DNA of 64,000 nt from JABDFW01 sp035550215. Lineage in GTDB: Bacteria; Bacteroidota; Bacteroidia; Chitinophagales; Chitinophagaceae. Location: positions 124,001-188,000 of the forward strand of contig DASZPM010000003.1 of NCBI GenBank assembly GCA_035550215.1, given 5' to 3'. Below are positions 9,059-17,237 of this stretch, piece by piece. Under the pieces are notes generated by a model. That model saw only the letters and a list, made by a program, of their open reading frames with translations, was not told the origin of the DNA and searched no databases. Position 1 is the stretch's first letter, and each line of letters opens with the position of its first letter. The position numbers and the translations under genes were made by a program.

Positions 9059-9904
9059 ATGAAACATATATTTAAATTATTATTCCTGTCATCATTACTG
9101 GCCACTATTGTTTGGTCTTGTAAAAAGGATGATATACAGGACTTTTTTGAGGGTGGAACGCAGCCAATGTTAAGCGCCGCGACAAATGCATCCTCATCAT
9201 CTTCTGTAGACCTTGTTTATGCCGATGCGTCAAAACAGGCATTAACATTGTCGTGGACGAATCCCAACTACCAGTTTTCAACAGGCATAAGTTCACAGGA
9301 TGTACAGTACACTGTTGAGATTGACACTGCAGGCGCAAACTTCACCAATCCCAATAAAAAACAGATAGTAATAAGTAAGGATTTAAGCCTGACTATCCTG
9401 GAAAGCGAACTGAATGACTACATGCTAAACCAGCTTGCATTAAAGCCCAATATGGAGCATGCGCTGGAAATAAGAGTGATAGCAAGCTTATCTGGCAATG
9501 CTGTTCCTCTAGCGTCCAACGTTATCCCTATCACAGCTACGCCATATTCAATACCGCCCAAAGTAAACCCGCCTTCAAGCGGACAGTTGTTTTTGGTTGG
9601 CAGCGCAACTGCCGGCGGGTGGAATAACCCGGTACCCGTACCATCGCAGCAATTTACCCAGGTTAGTGAAACTGAATATACCATTATAGTTCAGTTAATT
9701 GGTGGCCAGGAGTATTTGTTCATTCCTGTTAATGGTGACTGGAGCCACAAATATGCTGTGAAAGATAAAACTGTAAGCGGCCTTGCAGATGGTGGTGATT
9801 TTGGTGCTGACCTGAATGATAACTTCCCGGGCCCGGCAACCGATGGCACCTACAAAATAGACGTGGATTTTCAACGCGGGAAATTTACGGTTACTAAACA
9901 ATAA
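9059..9904 (+). CDS. SusE-like surface glycan-binding lipoprotein
   Basis: 281 residues with a lipoprotein signal (hydrophobic core then WSC). An N-terminal Ig-like SusE domain (about 35-160) has the fibronectin/Ig pattern LTLSWTNPNYQF ... YTVEIDTAG. One C-terminal binding module (about 175-281) starts at GQLFLVGSATAGGW and ends GKFTVTKQ. The same module, at high identity, is the first of three in the next gene. In Sus-type systems such proteins bind polysaccharide at the cell surface beside SusCD. It is the third gene of the locus, 26 nt after susD. The preferred sugar is unknown, although characterised SusE/F modules bind starch. Confidence 0.88.
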   Translation: MKHIFKLLFLSSLLATIVWSCKKDDIQDFFEGGTQPMLSAATNASSSSSVDLVYADASKQALTLSWTNPNYQFSTGISSQDVQYTVEIDTAGANFTNPNKKQIVISKDLSLTILESELNDYMLNQLALKPNMEHALEIRVIASLSGNAVPLASNVIPITATPYSIPPKVNPPSSGQLFLVGSATAGGWNNPVPVPSQQFTQVSETEYTIIVQLIGGQEYLFIPVNGDWSHKYAVKDKTVSGLADGGDFGADLNDNFPGPATDGTYKIDVDFQRGKFTVTKQ

Positions 9905-9930
9905 TGTGTTACACAAATAAAAAAAGTATT

Positions 9931-11325
9931 ATGAAAAATATAGCAAAACTTTTTATGTGTATTGCAGGTGCGGCGGTTGTTTTTATGGCCTGTAACAAGG
10001 TAGCGCCGCTTGCACATTACAATACGGGAACGCCGACGGTGCTAAGCAGTTCTGCTACCACCATTGCGCCAACGCCTGCCGATTCGCTCTCTACTGTTGT
10101 AACTTTTTCGTGGACAAGCCCGAATTATGCAACGGATTCAAGCACTGTTAAATACATTGTTCAGATAGATTCTTCCGGTAAGGATTTTTCAAAGGCTGCC
10201 CAGGTAACAGTTACAGGCGATTATAGTGTTTCTCTAACAGCAAAGCAGTTGAATACAATGTTACTGGGCCTTGGCTTTAATTATAATCAAACGTACAGTG
10301 TTGATGTTCGCATCCTTTCGTCATACGCTAACAACAACGACCAGCAAATTTCAAATACGCTTACGCTTACTGTTACACCGTATGTTGTTCCTCCCAAAGT
10401 CGCTCCTCCTGCCAGCAAAATGCTGTTTTTAGTAGGCAGTGCTACGGCAGGCGGCTGGGGTAACCCTGTACCTGTGCCCTCACAGCAATTTACAGAACTT
10501 GACTCAGTAACCTACCAGGGTACTTTTTACCTGAATGGCGGGCAGGAATATTTGCTGCTGCCTGTTGACGGAGACTGGAGCCATAAATATGCAGTTGCTG
10601 ACAAAACCGTTTCAGGCCTTAACGCAGGCGGTGATTTTGGCGCTGATTTGAGCGACAATATACCGGGGCCTGCTACAACGGGCATGTACCAGATAACTGT
10701 AGATTTTCAGCACGGTAAGTTCACTGTTACACAGGTAAAACAATATGGCCTGTTATATGTGCCCGGTGATTACCAGGGCTGGAACCCGGCTTCCGCACCA
10801 ACACTTGGCTCACCTAACAATGACGGAAATTATGACGGCTATGTAAATATTCCTGCGGGCGGCTCTTACGAATTTAAGCTGACACCCGGCCCGACCTGGG
10901 ATAACGCATTGGGTGATGGCGGCGGCGGTACATTAAGCACCAGCGGCGGTAACCTTAAAGTTTCTGCAGGCGGCTATTACCATATTACGGCGAATACGGT
11001 GTCAAACACATGGTCAGCTACTGCGACAACATGGAGCCTGATTGGAAGCTTTAGCGCTAGCGGCTGGAGCAATGATGTGGATATGACCTATGATGCTGGA
11101 AGCAACTCATGGAAAGGCACCATTACTACAGCCGAAGGTGACCAGTTTAAATTCAGGGCTAACCACGACTGGGGCCTTAACTATGGTGATAATGGCGGCG
11201 GCAGCCTGCAGGTTAACGGCTCAAATATTGGTGATGCAGGGCATAACCAGGCATTGCCGGCAGGTACCCATACCATTACCCTGTTTCTTAATAATGCAGG
11301 TTATTACACTTATATGATTCAATAA
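9931..11325 (+). CDS. SusF-like surface glycan-binding lipoprotein with three C-terminal modules
   Basis: The frame extends upstream to an ATG at 9904 that overlaps the previous stop, but the ATG at 9931 begins a proper lipoprotein signal ending VVFMAC, giving 464 residues. An N-terminal SusE-type Ig domain is followed by three beta-rich modules: MLFLVGSATAGGWGNPVPVP (near-copy of the upstream protein's module), LLYVPGDYQGWNPASAP, and WSLIGSFSASGWSNDVDM. All carry the G-x-x-x-GW pattern of SusE/SusF carbohydrate-binding modules. It is the last gene before a strong terminator. It probably arose from its neighbour by duplication and module gain. Confidence 0.88.
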   Translation: MKNIAKLFMCIAGAAVVFMACNKVAPLAHYNTGTPTVLSSSATTIAPTPADSLSTVVTFSWTSPNYATDSSTVKYIVQIDSSGKDFSKAAQVTVTGDYSVSLTAKQLNTMLLGLGFNYNQTYSVDVRILSSYANNNDQQISNTLTLTVTPYVVPPKVAPPASKMLFLVGSATAGGWGNPVPVPSQQFTELDSVTYQGTFYLNGGQEYLLLPVDGDWSHKYAVADKTVSGLNAGGDFGADLSDNIPGPATTGMYQITVDFQHGKFTVTQVKQYGLLYVPGDYQGWNPASAPTLGSPNNDGNYDGYVNIPAGGSYEFKLTPGPTWDNALGDGGGGTLSTSGGNLKVSAGGYYHITANTVSNTWSATATTWSLIGSFSASGWSNDVDMTYDAGSNSWKGTITTAEGDQFKFRANHDWGLNYGDNGGGSLQVNGSNIGDAGHNQALPAGTHTITLFLNNAGYYTYMIQ

Positions 11326-11351
11326 AAATTCTGGTTTCAATTAAATAGAAG

Positions 11352-11373
11352 CGCCCCTTATTGGGGCGTTTTT
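11352..11373 (+). terminator. Rho-independent terminator of the susCDEF locus
   Basis: The stem CGCCCC/GGGGCG has a TTATT loop and is followed by TTTTT, 26 nt after the SusF-like stop. It marks the end of the locus-1 transcript. Confidence 0.9.
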
Positions 11374-11490
11374 ATTATAATAATACCGCCAACTATTTGG
11401 TGCATCGCCTTTTACAATTATAAGGGCGCCGATGATAAAATATAAGCGAAATATTAAACATTGCTTATTTTGCAAACTATAAACTTATGT

Positions 11491-12366
11491 ATGTTATATT
11501 CAATGACGGGCTACGGCAGGGCTGAACAGGCAATAAATGAAAAAGTTTTTTTGATAGAAGTACGTTCGCTTAACGGCAAACAGTACGATATAAGGCTGTT
11601 GTTACCTGCCTTACTTAAACCGTATGAATTTGACGTGCGGAATATTTTGAACGAAGGGCTAATGCGGGGAAGTATTGAATGTACCATAACCATAAAGCAA
11701 AACGGTGGCGCTAAACCGGTAGTTATTAATACAGAGTTGCTAAAGGCGTATTATACCCAGGTAGTGGAATTGGCCGAAGAATTGAATATAGACGTGGACA
11801 ATATATTAAGCACGTTGTTAAAGCTGCCGGATGTTATTACCCCTTCAACCGACGTGTTGAATGAAGATGAGTGGGCTGCTTTTAAAAATTTATTGCAGCA
11901 GGCAATCGGCCAGTTAAATGAGCACCGCAAAAATGAGGGGGCCAGCATGGAGAGTGATTTGCTTGAAAGAATAAAATGTATTGAAGACCAGCAAAATACA
12001 GTGGCCCTGCTTGAACCTAAGAGAAGGGAAAAAATAAAGGACGGATTGAAAAAAGTACTGGAAGAAAATGTGGGAAAGGAAAACTACGACCCAAACCGGC
12101 TTGAGCAGGAACTGATATATTACATTGAAAAAATTGACATAAGCGAAGAAAGGGTTCGCCTTAAAAATCATTGTGATTACTTTCGCTCAATTCTCAAAGA
12201 AAAAGAAATTGTAAAAGGCAAAAAGCTCTCCTTTATTTTGCAGGAAATAGGAAGGGAGATAAATACCACCGGCTCAAAGGCGTACGATGCAGAAGTGCAG
12301 AAAGCAGTGGTATTAATGAAAGATGAACTAGAAAAAGCAAAAGAGCAAATATTGAACGTACTGTAA
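11491..12366 (+). CDS. yicC: YicC-family endoribonuclease-like protein
   Basis: The start is placed at the ATG giving MLYSMTGYGRAE, the hallmark YicC N-terminus (S-M-T-x-[YF]); the frame extends 30 nt further to a TTG. 291 residues, normal for the family, with the N-terminal YicC domain (VEVRSLNGK-like IEVRSLNGKQYD) and the C-terminal DUF1732 part (NTTGSKAYDAEV preceded by FILQEIGREI). YicC proteins are RNases implicated in sRNA turnover in E. coli. Here it is a housekeeping gene upstream of gldH, 28 nt apart. Confidence 0.92.
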   Translation: MLYSMTGYGRAEQAINEKVFLIEVRSLNGKQYDIRLLLPALLKPYEFDVRNILNEGLMRGSIECTITIKQNGGAKPVVINTELLKAYYTQVVELAEELNIDVDNILSTLLKLPDVITPSTDVLNEDEWAAFKNLLQQAIGQLNEHRKNEGASMESDLLERIKCIEDQQNTVALLEPKRREKIKDGLKKVLEENVGKENYDPNRLEQELIYYIEKIDISEERVRLKNHCDYFRSILKEKEIVKGKKLSFILQEIGREINTTGSKAYDAEVQKAVVLMKDELEKAKEQILNVL

Positions 12367-12394
12367 TATATTTTTACACGCTTAATTTTTTTGA

Positions 12395-12856
12395 TTGAAA
12401 AAGGGTGCAATAGTTTTTTTGTTGGCAGCTTTTTATTTTGGGTGTGATGCTGTGGGCGTTTTTGAGCAAACAAAGGCGTTTCCCAACCACGCATGGGCTT
12501 CCGCCGATACCCTGAAGTTTAACTTTGATATAACCGATACTTCATCTTTTTACAATGTATTTGTAGTGTTAAGGCACACTGATGCATACCGTTACAACAA
12601 TATATATCTTAACGTCACCTCTATAAACCCGGGCGACACCGCCATTACAAAGCGGCATAATTTTGTGCTTGCAGGCAACGCCGGCTGGCTGGGTTCGTCA
12701 ATGGATGATATTATTGAGCAGCGCATGGCCATTAACAGTACGCCTGTTAAATTAAATAAAGGCAGCTATGTTGTAATTCTGCAGCAAATAATGCGCGACG
12801 ACCCGCTGCCAAACATATTAAATGCCGGTGTGCGTATTGAAAAAGTAGTGCAATAG
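12395..12856 (+). CDS. gldH: Gliding-motility lipoprotein GldH
   Basis: 153 residues. A TGA lies immediately before the TTG at 12395 and no ATG precedes the signal peptide, so TTG is the first possible start. The signal is hydrophobic with a Cys after FYFG (atypical lipobox). The pattern VFEQTKAFPNHAW, then FNFDITDTSSFYNVFVVLRH and YRYNNIYLNV matches GldH, required for gliding in Flavobacterium. Many Bacteroidota keep gldH even without visible gliding. It may be cotranscribed with yicC. Confidence 0.85.
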   Translation: MKKGAIVFLLAAFYFGCDAVGVFEQTKAFPNHAWASADTLKFNFDITDTSSFYNVFVVLRHTDAYRYNNIYLNVTSINPGDTAITKRHNFVLAGNAGWLGSSMDDIIEQRMAINSTPVKLNKGSYVVILQQIMRDDPLPNILNAGVRIEKVVQ

Positions 12857-12861
12857 CAAAT

Positions 12862-13725
12862 TTAATTTTTTTGTAAAGTGCCCTTTGCCTTTTTAAAGGC
12901 GGAAGGGGTGGTATTCAGAAATTTCTTAAAAACTTTATTGAAATAGGTAACGTTGTTAAAGCCGCATTCAAAGCAGGCTTCAGAAATCGTTTTATCCTGC
13001 TGTAATAAAATGCATGAACGCTGTATGCGGTACTGGTTTAAAAAATCAGTAAAAGTTATCCGCATTATCTTTTTAAAGTAGGTGCAGAACGAAGGTACAG
13101 ACAGGCCCGCCAGCGAGGCTACCTTTTGTATATCAACCTCTTCATGAAAATGCTGCTCTACGTAAGTAAAAATATTTTGCAGCCGTATGTTGTTTTTTTT
13201 CATGGCTGCGGGCAGCATTATCTCGGGATTGAGCAATTCATACTCAGCCGAGTTTGCCATTAGCTGTAATATATAGGCCAGTTCAATAAAACGGTCAAAC
13301 GGGGAGAGTTTTGATAAGCGCAGGAGTTTCCTGGTAAGCCTGAGCTTAGTTTCGCCGGTAAAGTGCATGCCGCATTTTGCCTTTTCCAGCAAATGATTAA
13401 TAGATGTCATTTCCGGCAGGCTCAAAAATGAATCGGTAAAAACATCCTGCTTAATTTGAACAACTACCTCTTCGTGCAGGCAATGGGCATTTAGCCCAAA
13501 ACCTGAATGGGGCAGGTTGGGGCCTATTAATACAAGGTCGCCATTTTCGTAATTGCAAAAATGGTTGCCTACGTGGCGGGTGCCGCGGCCGTAGGGTACG
13601 CAAACAATTTCATATTCCGGGTGGTAATGGTATTGCCAGGTATAATACTCTGCATCAACCTTTTGATGCAACAGCCTGAACGAACTGCCTTCATCCGGGT
13701 GAACCACTTCAAATTCAACTTTCAT
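12862..13725 (-). CDS. AraC-family transcriptional regulator with cupin sensor
   Basis: 287 residues. The N-terminal cupin-like half (YHPEYEIVCVPYGRGTRHVG, then NGDLVLIGPNLPHSGF) is followed by two AraC helix-turn-helix motifs: VDIQKVASLAGLSVPSFCTY and TISEACFECGFNNVTYFNKV, closing with FLNTTPSAFKKAKG. It is convergent with gldH (5 nt between) and divergent from locus-2 susC, with 472 bp between the two. It is therefore a candidate second regulator of locus 2 next to the Nudix-type regulator. Its ligand is unknown; cupin-AraC proteins of this type often sense sugars. Confidence 0.9.
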   Translation of the reverse strand: MKVEFEVVHPDEGSSFRLLHQKVDAEYYTWQYHYHPEYEIVCVPYGRGTRHVGNHFCNYENGDLVLIGPNLPHSGFGLNAHCLHEEVVVQIKQDVFTDSFLSLPEMTSINHLLEKAKCGMHFTGETKLRLTRKLLRLSKLSPFDRFIELAYILQLMANSAEYELLNPEIMLPAAMKKNNIRLQNIFTYVEQHFHEEVDIQKVASLAGLSVPSFCTYFKKIMRITFTDFLNQYRIQRSCILLQQDKTISEACFECGFNNVTYFNKVFKKFLNTTPSAFKKAKGTLQKN

Positions 13726-13966
13726 TGTATTGGGGGTATGCGGATGTAAGTTATTTCTTTTTGCTTAATATAGTTAAAGAAAAAGAAAATATAGATGAAG
13801 TTGTTTTAACAAAGATATATCAATTTTACTGCGTTTACCAACGGCTGGCTGCTTGTAAAGTATTGGTAGGCAAATAATAGCGTACCTGTGCAGTTGATTT
13901 GGCGAAGCATAGCCTTTTTTCCCATAGGGTTTTCGGATCATAGGTTGTTTATAAATTGGCAGTTGT

Positions 13967-14025
13967 AAGGAATGTTCTTTATCTTAAGATTATCGGTATT
14001 AATGAATTAGTAAAGAACATTCCTT
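13967..14025. repeat. Perfect 15-bp inverted repeat with 29-nt spacer
   Basis: AAGGAATGTTCTTTA (13967-13981) is exactly complementary to TAAAGAACATTCCTT (14011-14025). The arms stop cleanly on both sides. It is not followed by a T run and follows no plus-strand gene, so a terminator is unlikely. A two-half-site regulator target, for example for the adjacent AraC protein, is more likely. Confidence 0.7.
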
Positions 14026-14144
14026 CTTTTTCCTGTAAAAAAGATTTTATGCAGCTTTTGAATTAGTGGTGTTGTCTAAACAGGTGAAAATGAAAGATTA
14101 AAGCGGAATTTTTAAATATAAAAAATTTTTTCTTTAAAAGAATT

Positions 14145-14159
14145 GTGTAAAATTTACAC
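14145..14159. promoter_or_regulatory. Candidate operator O4 before locus-2 susC
   Basis: GTGTAAAATTTACAC with TT before and AA after makes a 19-bp near-palindrome. It shares the exact arms and spacing of O2 and O3 at locus 1, ten kilobases away. It overlaps the place where the susC promoter should lie. Confidence 0.7.
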
Positions 14160-14197
14160 AAGATTACCTAAATTTATAAAATAAACTGCTTGTTATT

Positions 14198-17179
14198 ATG
14201 ACTAAAACTTGCTTGCTAAGAGTACTGCTCTTATGCCCCCTGTTCGTGTTTATTATGCAGCAATCCTGGGCGCAATCCAGGTTAATTTCCGGCAAAGTTA
14301 GTGATGACAAAGGCGCACCTATTGTGGGTGCATCAGTACTTGCTAAAGGTACCCAAACCGGAACTGCAACCGACGCTGATGGTGCATTTAAACTAAATGT
14401 TCCATCCGGTGCAACTACCCTGGTTGTATCGTCTGTTGGTTTTGCTGACAAAGAAGTAGATATTTCCAGCACATCTACTGTACAGGTATCACTTACCCCG
14501 GTAAGCACATCATTAAGTGATGTTGTTGTGGTGGGTTACGGTACCCAGAGAAAGAAAGATGTAACCGGCGCTGTAGCCAGTATATCTGCAAAAGATTTTA
14601 ATGCGGGTGCCATTACTGACCCCATGCAACAAATCCAGGGTAAAATTCCGGGCCTTGTAATTACACAAACCGGCGGCGACCCTAACCAGGAGTTGATTAT
14701 CCGCTTGCGCGGCCAGTCTTCACTTACCGGCTCTCAAACGCCATTGATTGTGGTGGATGGTATTCCTCTTTCTGACCCCAATGAAATAGCCAATATCCCT
14801 CCCGGCGATATTGCTTCTTACGATGTATTAAAAGACGCTTCTGCGGCTGCCGTATATGGGTCACGTGCTGCCAACGGTGTTATTATTATAAATACCAAAA
14901 AAGCTACCAGCGGTTCAGTAAAAGTAGAGTACAGCGGCTATGGCACTGTAGATAATGTAGCCAAAAAATATCCTTTGCTTAGCGCAAGCGAATGGAAAAC
15001 CGCTGCATATAACTACCTTGTTCAAACCGGTAGCACTTCTGACGAAGCTAATTCAGTTATTAAAAGCTACGACCTTGGCGCTACTACTGACTGGCAGGAT
15101 GCCATTACACGCACAGCTTACAGCCACAGCCATAACCTGGCAGTATCAGGCGGTACAGCTCATTTTAATATGAGGGGTTCAGTTAGCTATATCAACCAGC
15201 AGGGTGTTGTTATTAATACCGGCAAGGAAGGTATTGGTTTGAGGCTGAATGGTGAAGGAAAGGCCCTTAATGATAAACTTGATATTCAGTTTAGCCTTGA
15301 TAATACAAGCTATAACAGGCATTATACTGATTACGGCGCATTATCTTTCCCGCTGTTTAACCTGCCCACTACACCGGTATACAATTCAGACGGAAGCTAT
15401 CATGCTTTTGTTGACTTTGCCATTGCCAACCCGGTTATGCACCTTAACCAGGAATTGAATATCGGCAAGCAGAACCTTACAGTAATGAAAGGGCTGGTTG
15501 ATTATACGCTTATTCCCGGCCTTAAAATAGGTAGCCTGGCTTCTTATTCTCACTTTAATATTCAGAATACCTGGTTCCAGCCTGCATTTCCTGTAGAAAA
15601 TAACTACAATAATGCACACGACCAGGCGTTTAATAACGATTTGAAAACGATAGATGCCCACGCATACTATAATACTTCATTTGGTAAAAACAACCTCGGG
15701 CTATCTGCCGTGTATGAGTTTAACTCATTTGAAGATGATAACTTTTACGCAGGCGGCCAGCAATACCTGGTTGAACAAAACCAAAGCTATAACCTCGGTG
15801 GCGGCAACTCTGCATATAATGGTATAAGCTCTTTTAAGGAATCATACCTTATTAAATCTTATGTGGGCAGGGTTACATACAACTACGACAGCAAATACTA
15901 CGCTACGGCAACTATACGCCGCGACGGTTCATCAAAATTTGGTGTTAACAACCGTTGGGGTAATTTCCCTTCATTTGACCTTGCATGGGCTGTAAGCCGT
16001 GAAGATTTCATGAAGAATATTAAATGGATTGATAACCTTAAAATAAGGGCTGGTTATGGTGTTACCGGCAACTCAGACGCTATTAACCCCTACAGCACTT
16101 TGTTCCTGTTAAGTTCAGGGGCCAGGTACTATAACCCAAGCTCTTCAAACTTCCAGTATCCATTTGCCTACTCTCCTTCACAGAATGCCAACCCTGATTT
16201 GAAATGGGAAGAAAGACATGGTAAAAATATTGGAATGGATTTCTCATTATTTAATTACAGGTTAACAGGCGATGTGGATTACTTTAATGATAAAACCACC
16301 AACCTGCTGTATGATTATACAGTACCTGTTCCGCCTTTCTTCATCAACACCATATTGGCAAACGTTGGTGACCTTACTAACAAAGGCCTTGAAATTGGCT
16401 TGACCGGAAATGTAATAAAAGGTCGTCATCTTGGCTGGGATGTAAACGGTCAAATTTCATTCATCAAAACAAAAATCACCAACCTTTCCGGTACATACCA
16501 GGGGTATAAAGTATCAACAGATAATATACCGGGCGGTTATGCTGAGGGCAGAGGCTTAAGCTCCAACCCAATCACTTTCCTTAAAGTGGGTTATGCTCCT
16601 TATACCTTCTACCTGCCTCATTATGTTAGCACTGATAAAGACGGTAACCAATTGTTTGATGATGGCAAAGGCGGTACAACTACCGACCCGACTGTTAAGA
16701 ACTACTATATTGATCCAAGTCCGAAATTCCAGTATAGTATCACTAACACCATCACTTATGATAACTGGAGCCTTAACTTCTTCCTGAGAGGTGTATCTGG
16801 TCAGAAAATATTTAATAATACAGAGTTGAACGAAGCTTATATTAAGAGATTGCCCGGTAACAACGTGTTTAAAGATGCTATTTCAAACCCGTATACAAGC
16901 CCGGCCACAGCTTCTGACCTTTACCTGGAAAATGGCTCTTACCTGAGGCTTGACAACGTAACATTAGCTTACACGTTTAACAAAATAAAAGGTATTGATC
17001 TACTTAAAGTTTATGTAAGCGGTAATAACCTTTTTGTAATAACCAAATACAAAGGGCTCGATCCTGAAATCAGGAATGGTAACACCAACGAAGCTTATAT
17101 TGATGCTACGTACGGCGGCGATGCATATTATTACAGAACAAGGGCTGTATCGCTTGGTGTAAACATATCTTTCCAGTAA
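14198..17179 (+). CDS. SusC/RagA-family TonB-linked outer-membrane transporter (locus 2)
   Basis: 993 residues starting at ATG 14198 with a signal peptide ending SWAQ. The same architecture as the locus-1 SusC: carboxypeptidase-regulatory-like domain (LISGKVSDDKGAPIVGASV), linker DVVVVGYGTQRKKDVTGAV, plug (VYGSRAANGVIIINTKK), and a barrel ending in GVNISFQ. The two proteins are clearly homologous but differ along the barrel, so they may take different substrates. Its SusD partner begins 58 nt downstream. Confidence 0.95.
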   Translation: MTKTCLLRVLLLCPLFVFIMQQSWAQSRLISGKVSDDKGAPIVGASVLAKGTQTGTATDADGAFKLNVPSGATTLVVSSVGFADKEVDISSTSTVQVSLTPVSTSLSDVVVVGYGTQRKKDVTGAVASISAKDFNAGAITDPMQQIQGKIPGLVITQTGGDPNQELIIRLRGQSSLTGSQTPLIVVDGIPLSDPNEIANIPPGDIASYDVLKDASAAAVYGSRAANGVIIINTKKATSGSVKVEYSGYGTVDNVAKKYPLLSASEWKTAAYNYLVQTGSTSDEANSVIKSYDLGATTDWQDAITRTAYSHSHNLAVSGGTAHFNMRGSVSYINQQGVVINTGKEGIGLRLNGEGKALNDKLDIQFSLDNTSYNRHYTDYGALSFPLFNLPTTPVYNSDGSYHAFVDFAIANPVMHLNQELNIGKQNLTVMKGLVDYTLIPGLKIGSLASYSHFNIQNTWFQPAFPVENNYNNAHDQAFNNDLKTIDAHAYYNTSFGKNNLGLSAVYEFNSFEDDNFYAGGQQYLVEQNQSYNLGGGNSAYNGISSFKESYLIKSYVGRVTYNYDSKYYATATIRRDGSSKFGVNNRWGNFPSFDLAWAVSREDFMKNIKWIDNLKIRAGYGVTGNSDAINPYSTLFLLSSGARYYNPSSSNFQYPFAYSPSQNANPDLKWEERHGKNIGMDFSLFNYRLTGDVDYFNDKTTNLLYDYTVPVPPFFINTILANVGDLTNKGLEIGLTGNVIKGRHLGWDVNGQISFIKTKITNLSGTYQGYKVSTDNIPGGYAEGRGLSSNPITFLKVGYAPYTFYLPHYVSTDKDGNQLFDDGKGGTTTDPTVKNYYIDPSPKFQYSITNTITYDNWSLNFFLRGVSGQKIFNNTELNEAYIKRLPGNNVFKDAISNPYTSPATASDLYLENGSYLRLDNVTLAYTFNKIKGIDLLKVYVSGNNLFVITKYKGLDPEIRNGNTNEAYIDATYGGDAYYYRTRAVSLGVNISFQ

Positions 17180-17237
17180 TAAAGGCATCCGAAGCGCGAT
17201 AATTATCGTTTATAAATAAAACTGAAAACAAAATATT

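Larger units (their letters stand above)
13726..14197. other. Divergent regulatory region, AraC regulator / locus-2 susC
   Basis: This 472-bp region has no credible gene. It holds a perfect 15-bp inverted repeat with a 29-nt spacer (13967-14025), an A6T6 tract (14120-14131) and one GTGTA-N5-TACAC site (14145-14159) 38 nt before the susC ATG. A TAAATTTA element just after the site resembles the Bacteroidota -7 box. Confidence 0.6.

Noticed and set aside
9904..9930. Upstream ATG as the start of the SusF-like protein
   Set aside because: It overlaps the preceding stop and puts nine polar residues before the signal; the ATG at 9931 gives a normal lipoprotein signal.
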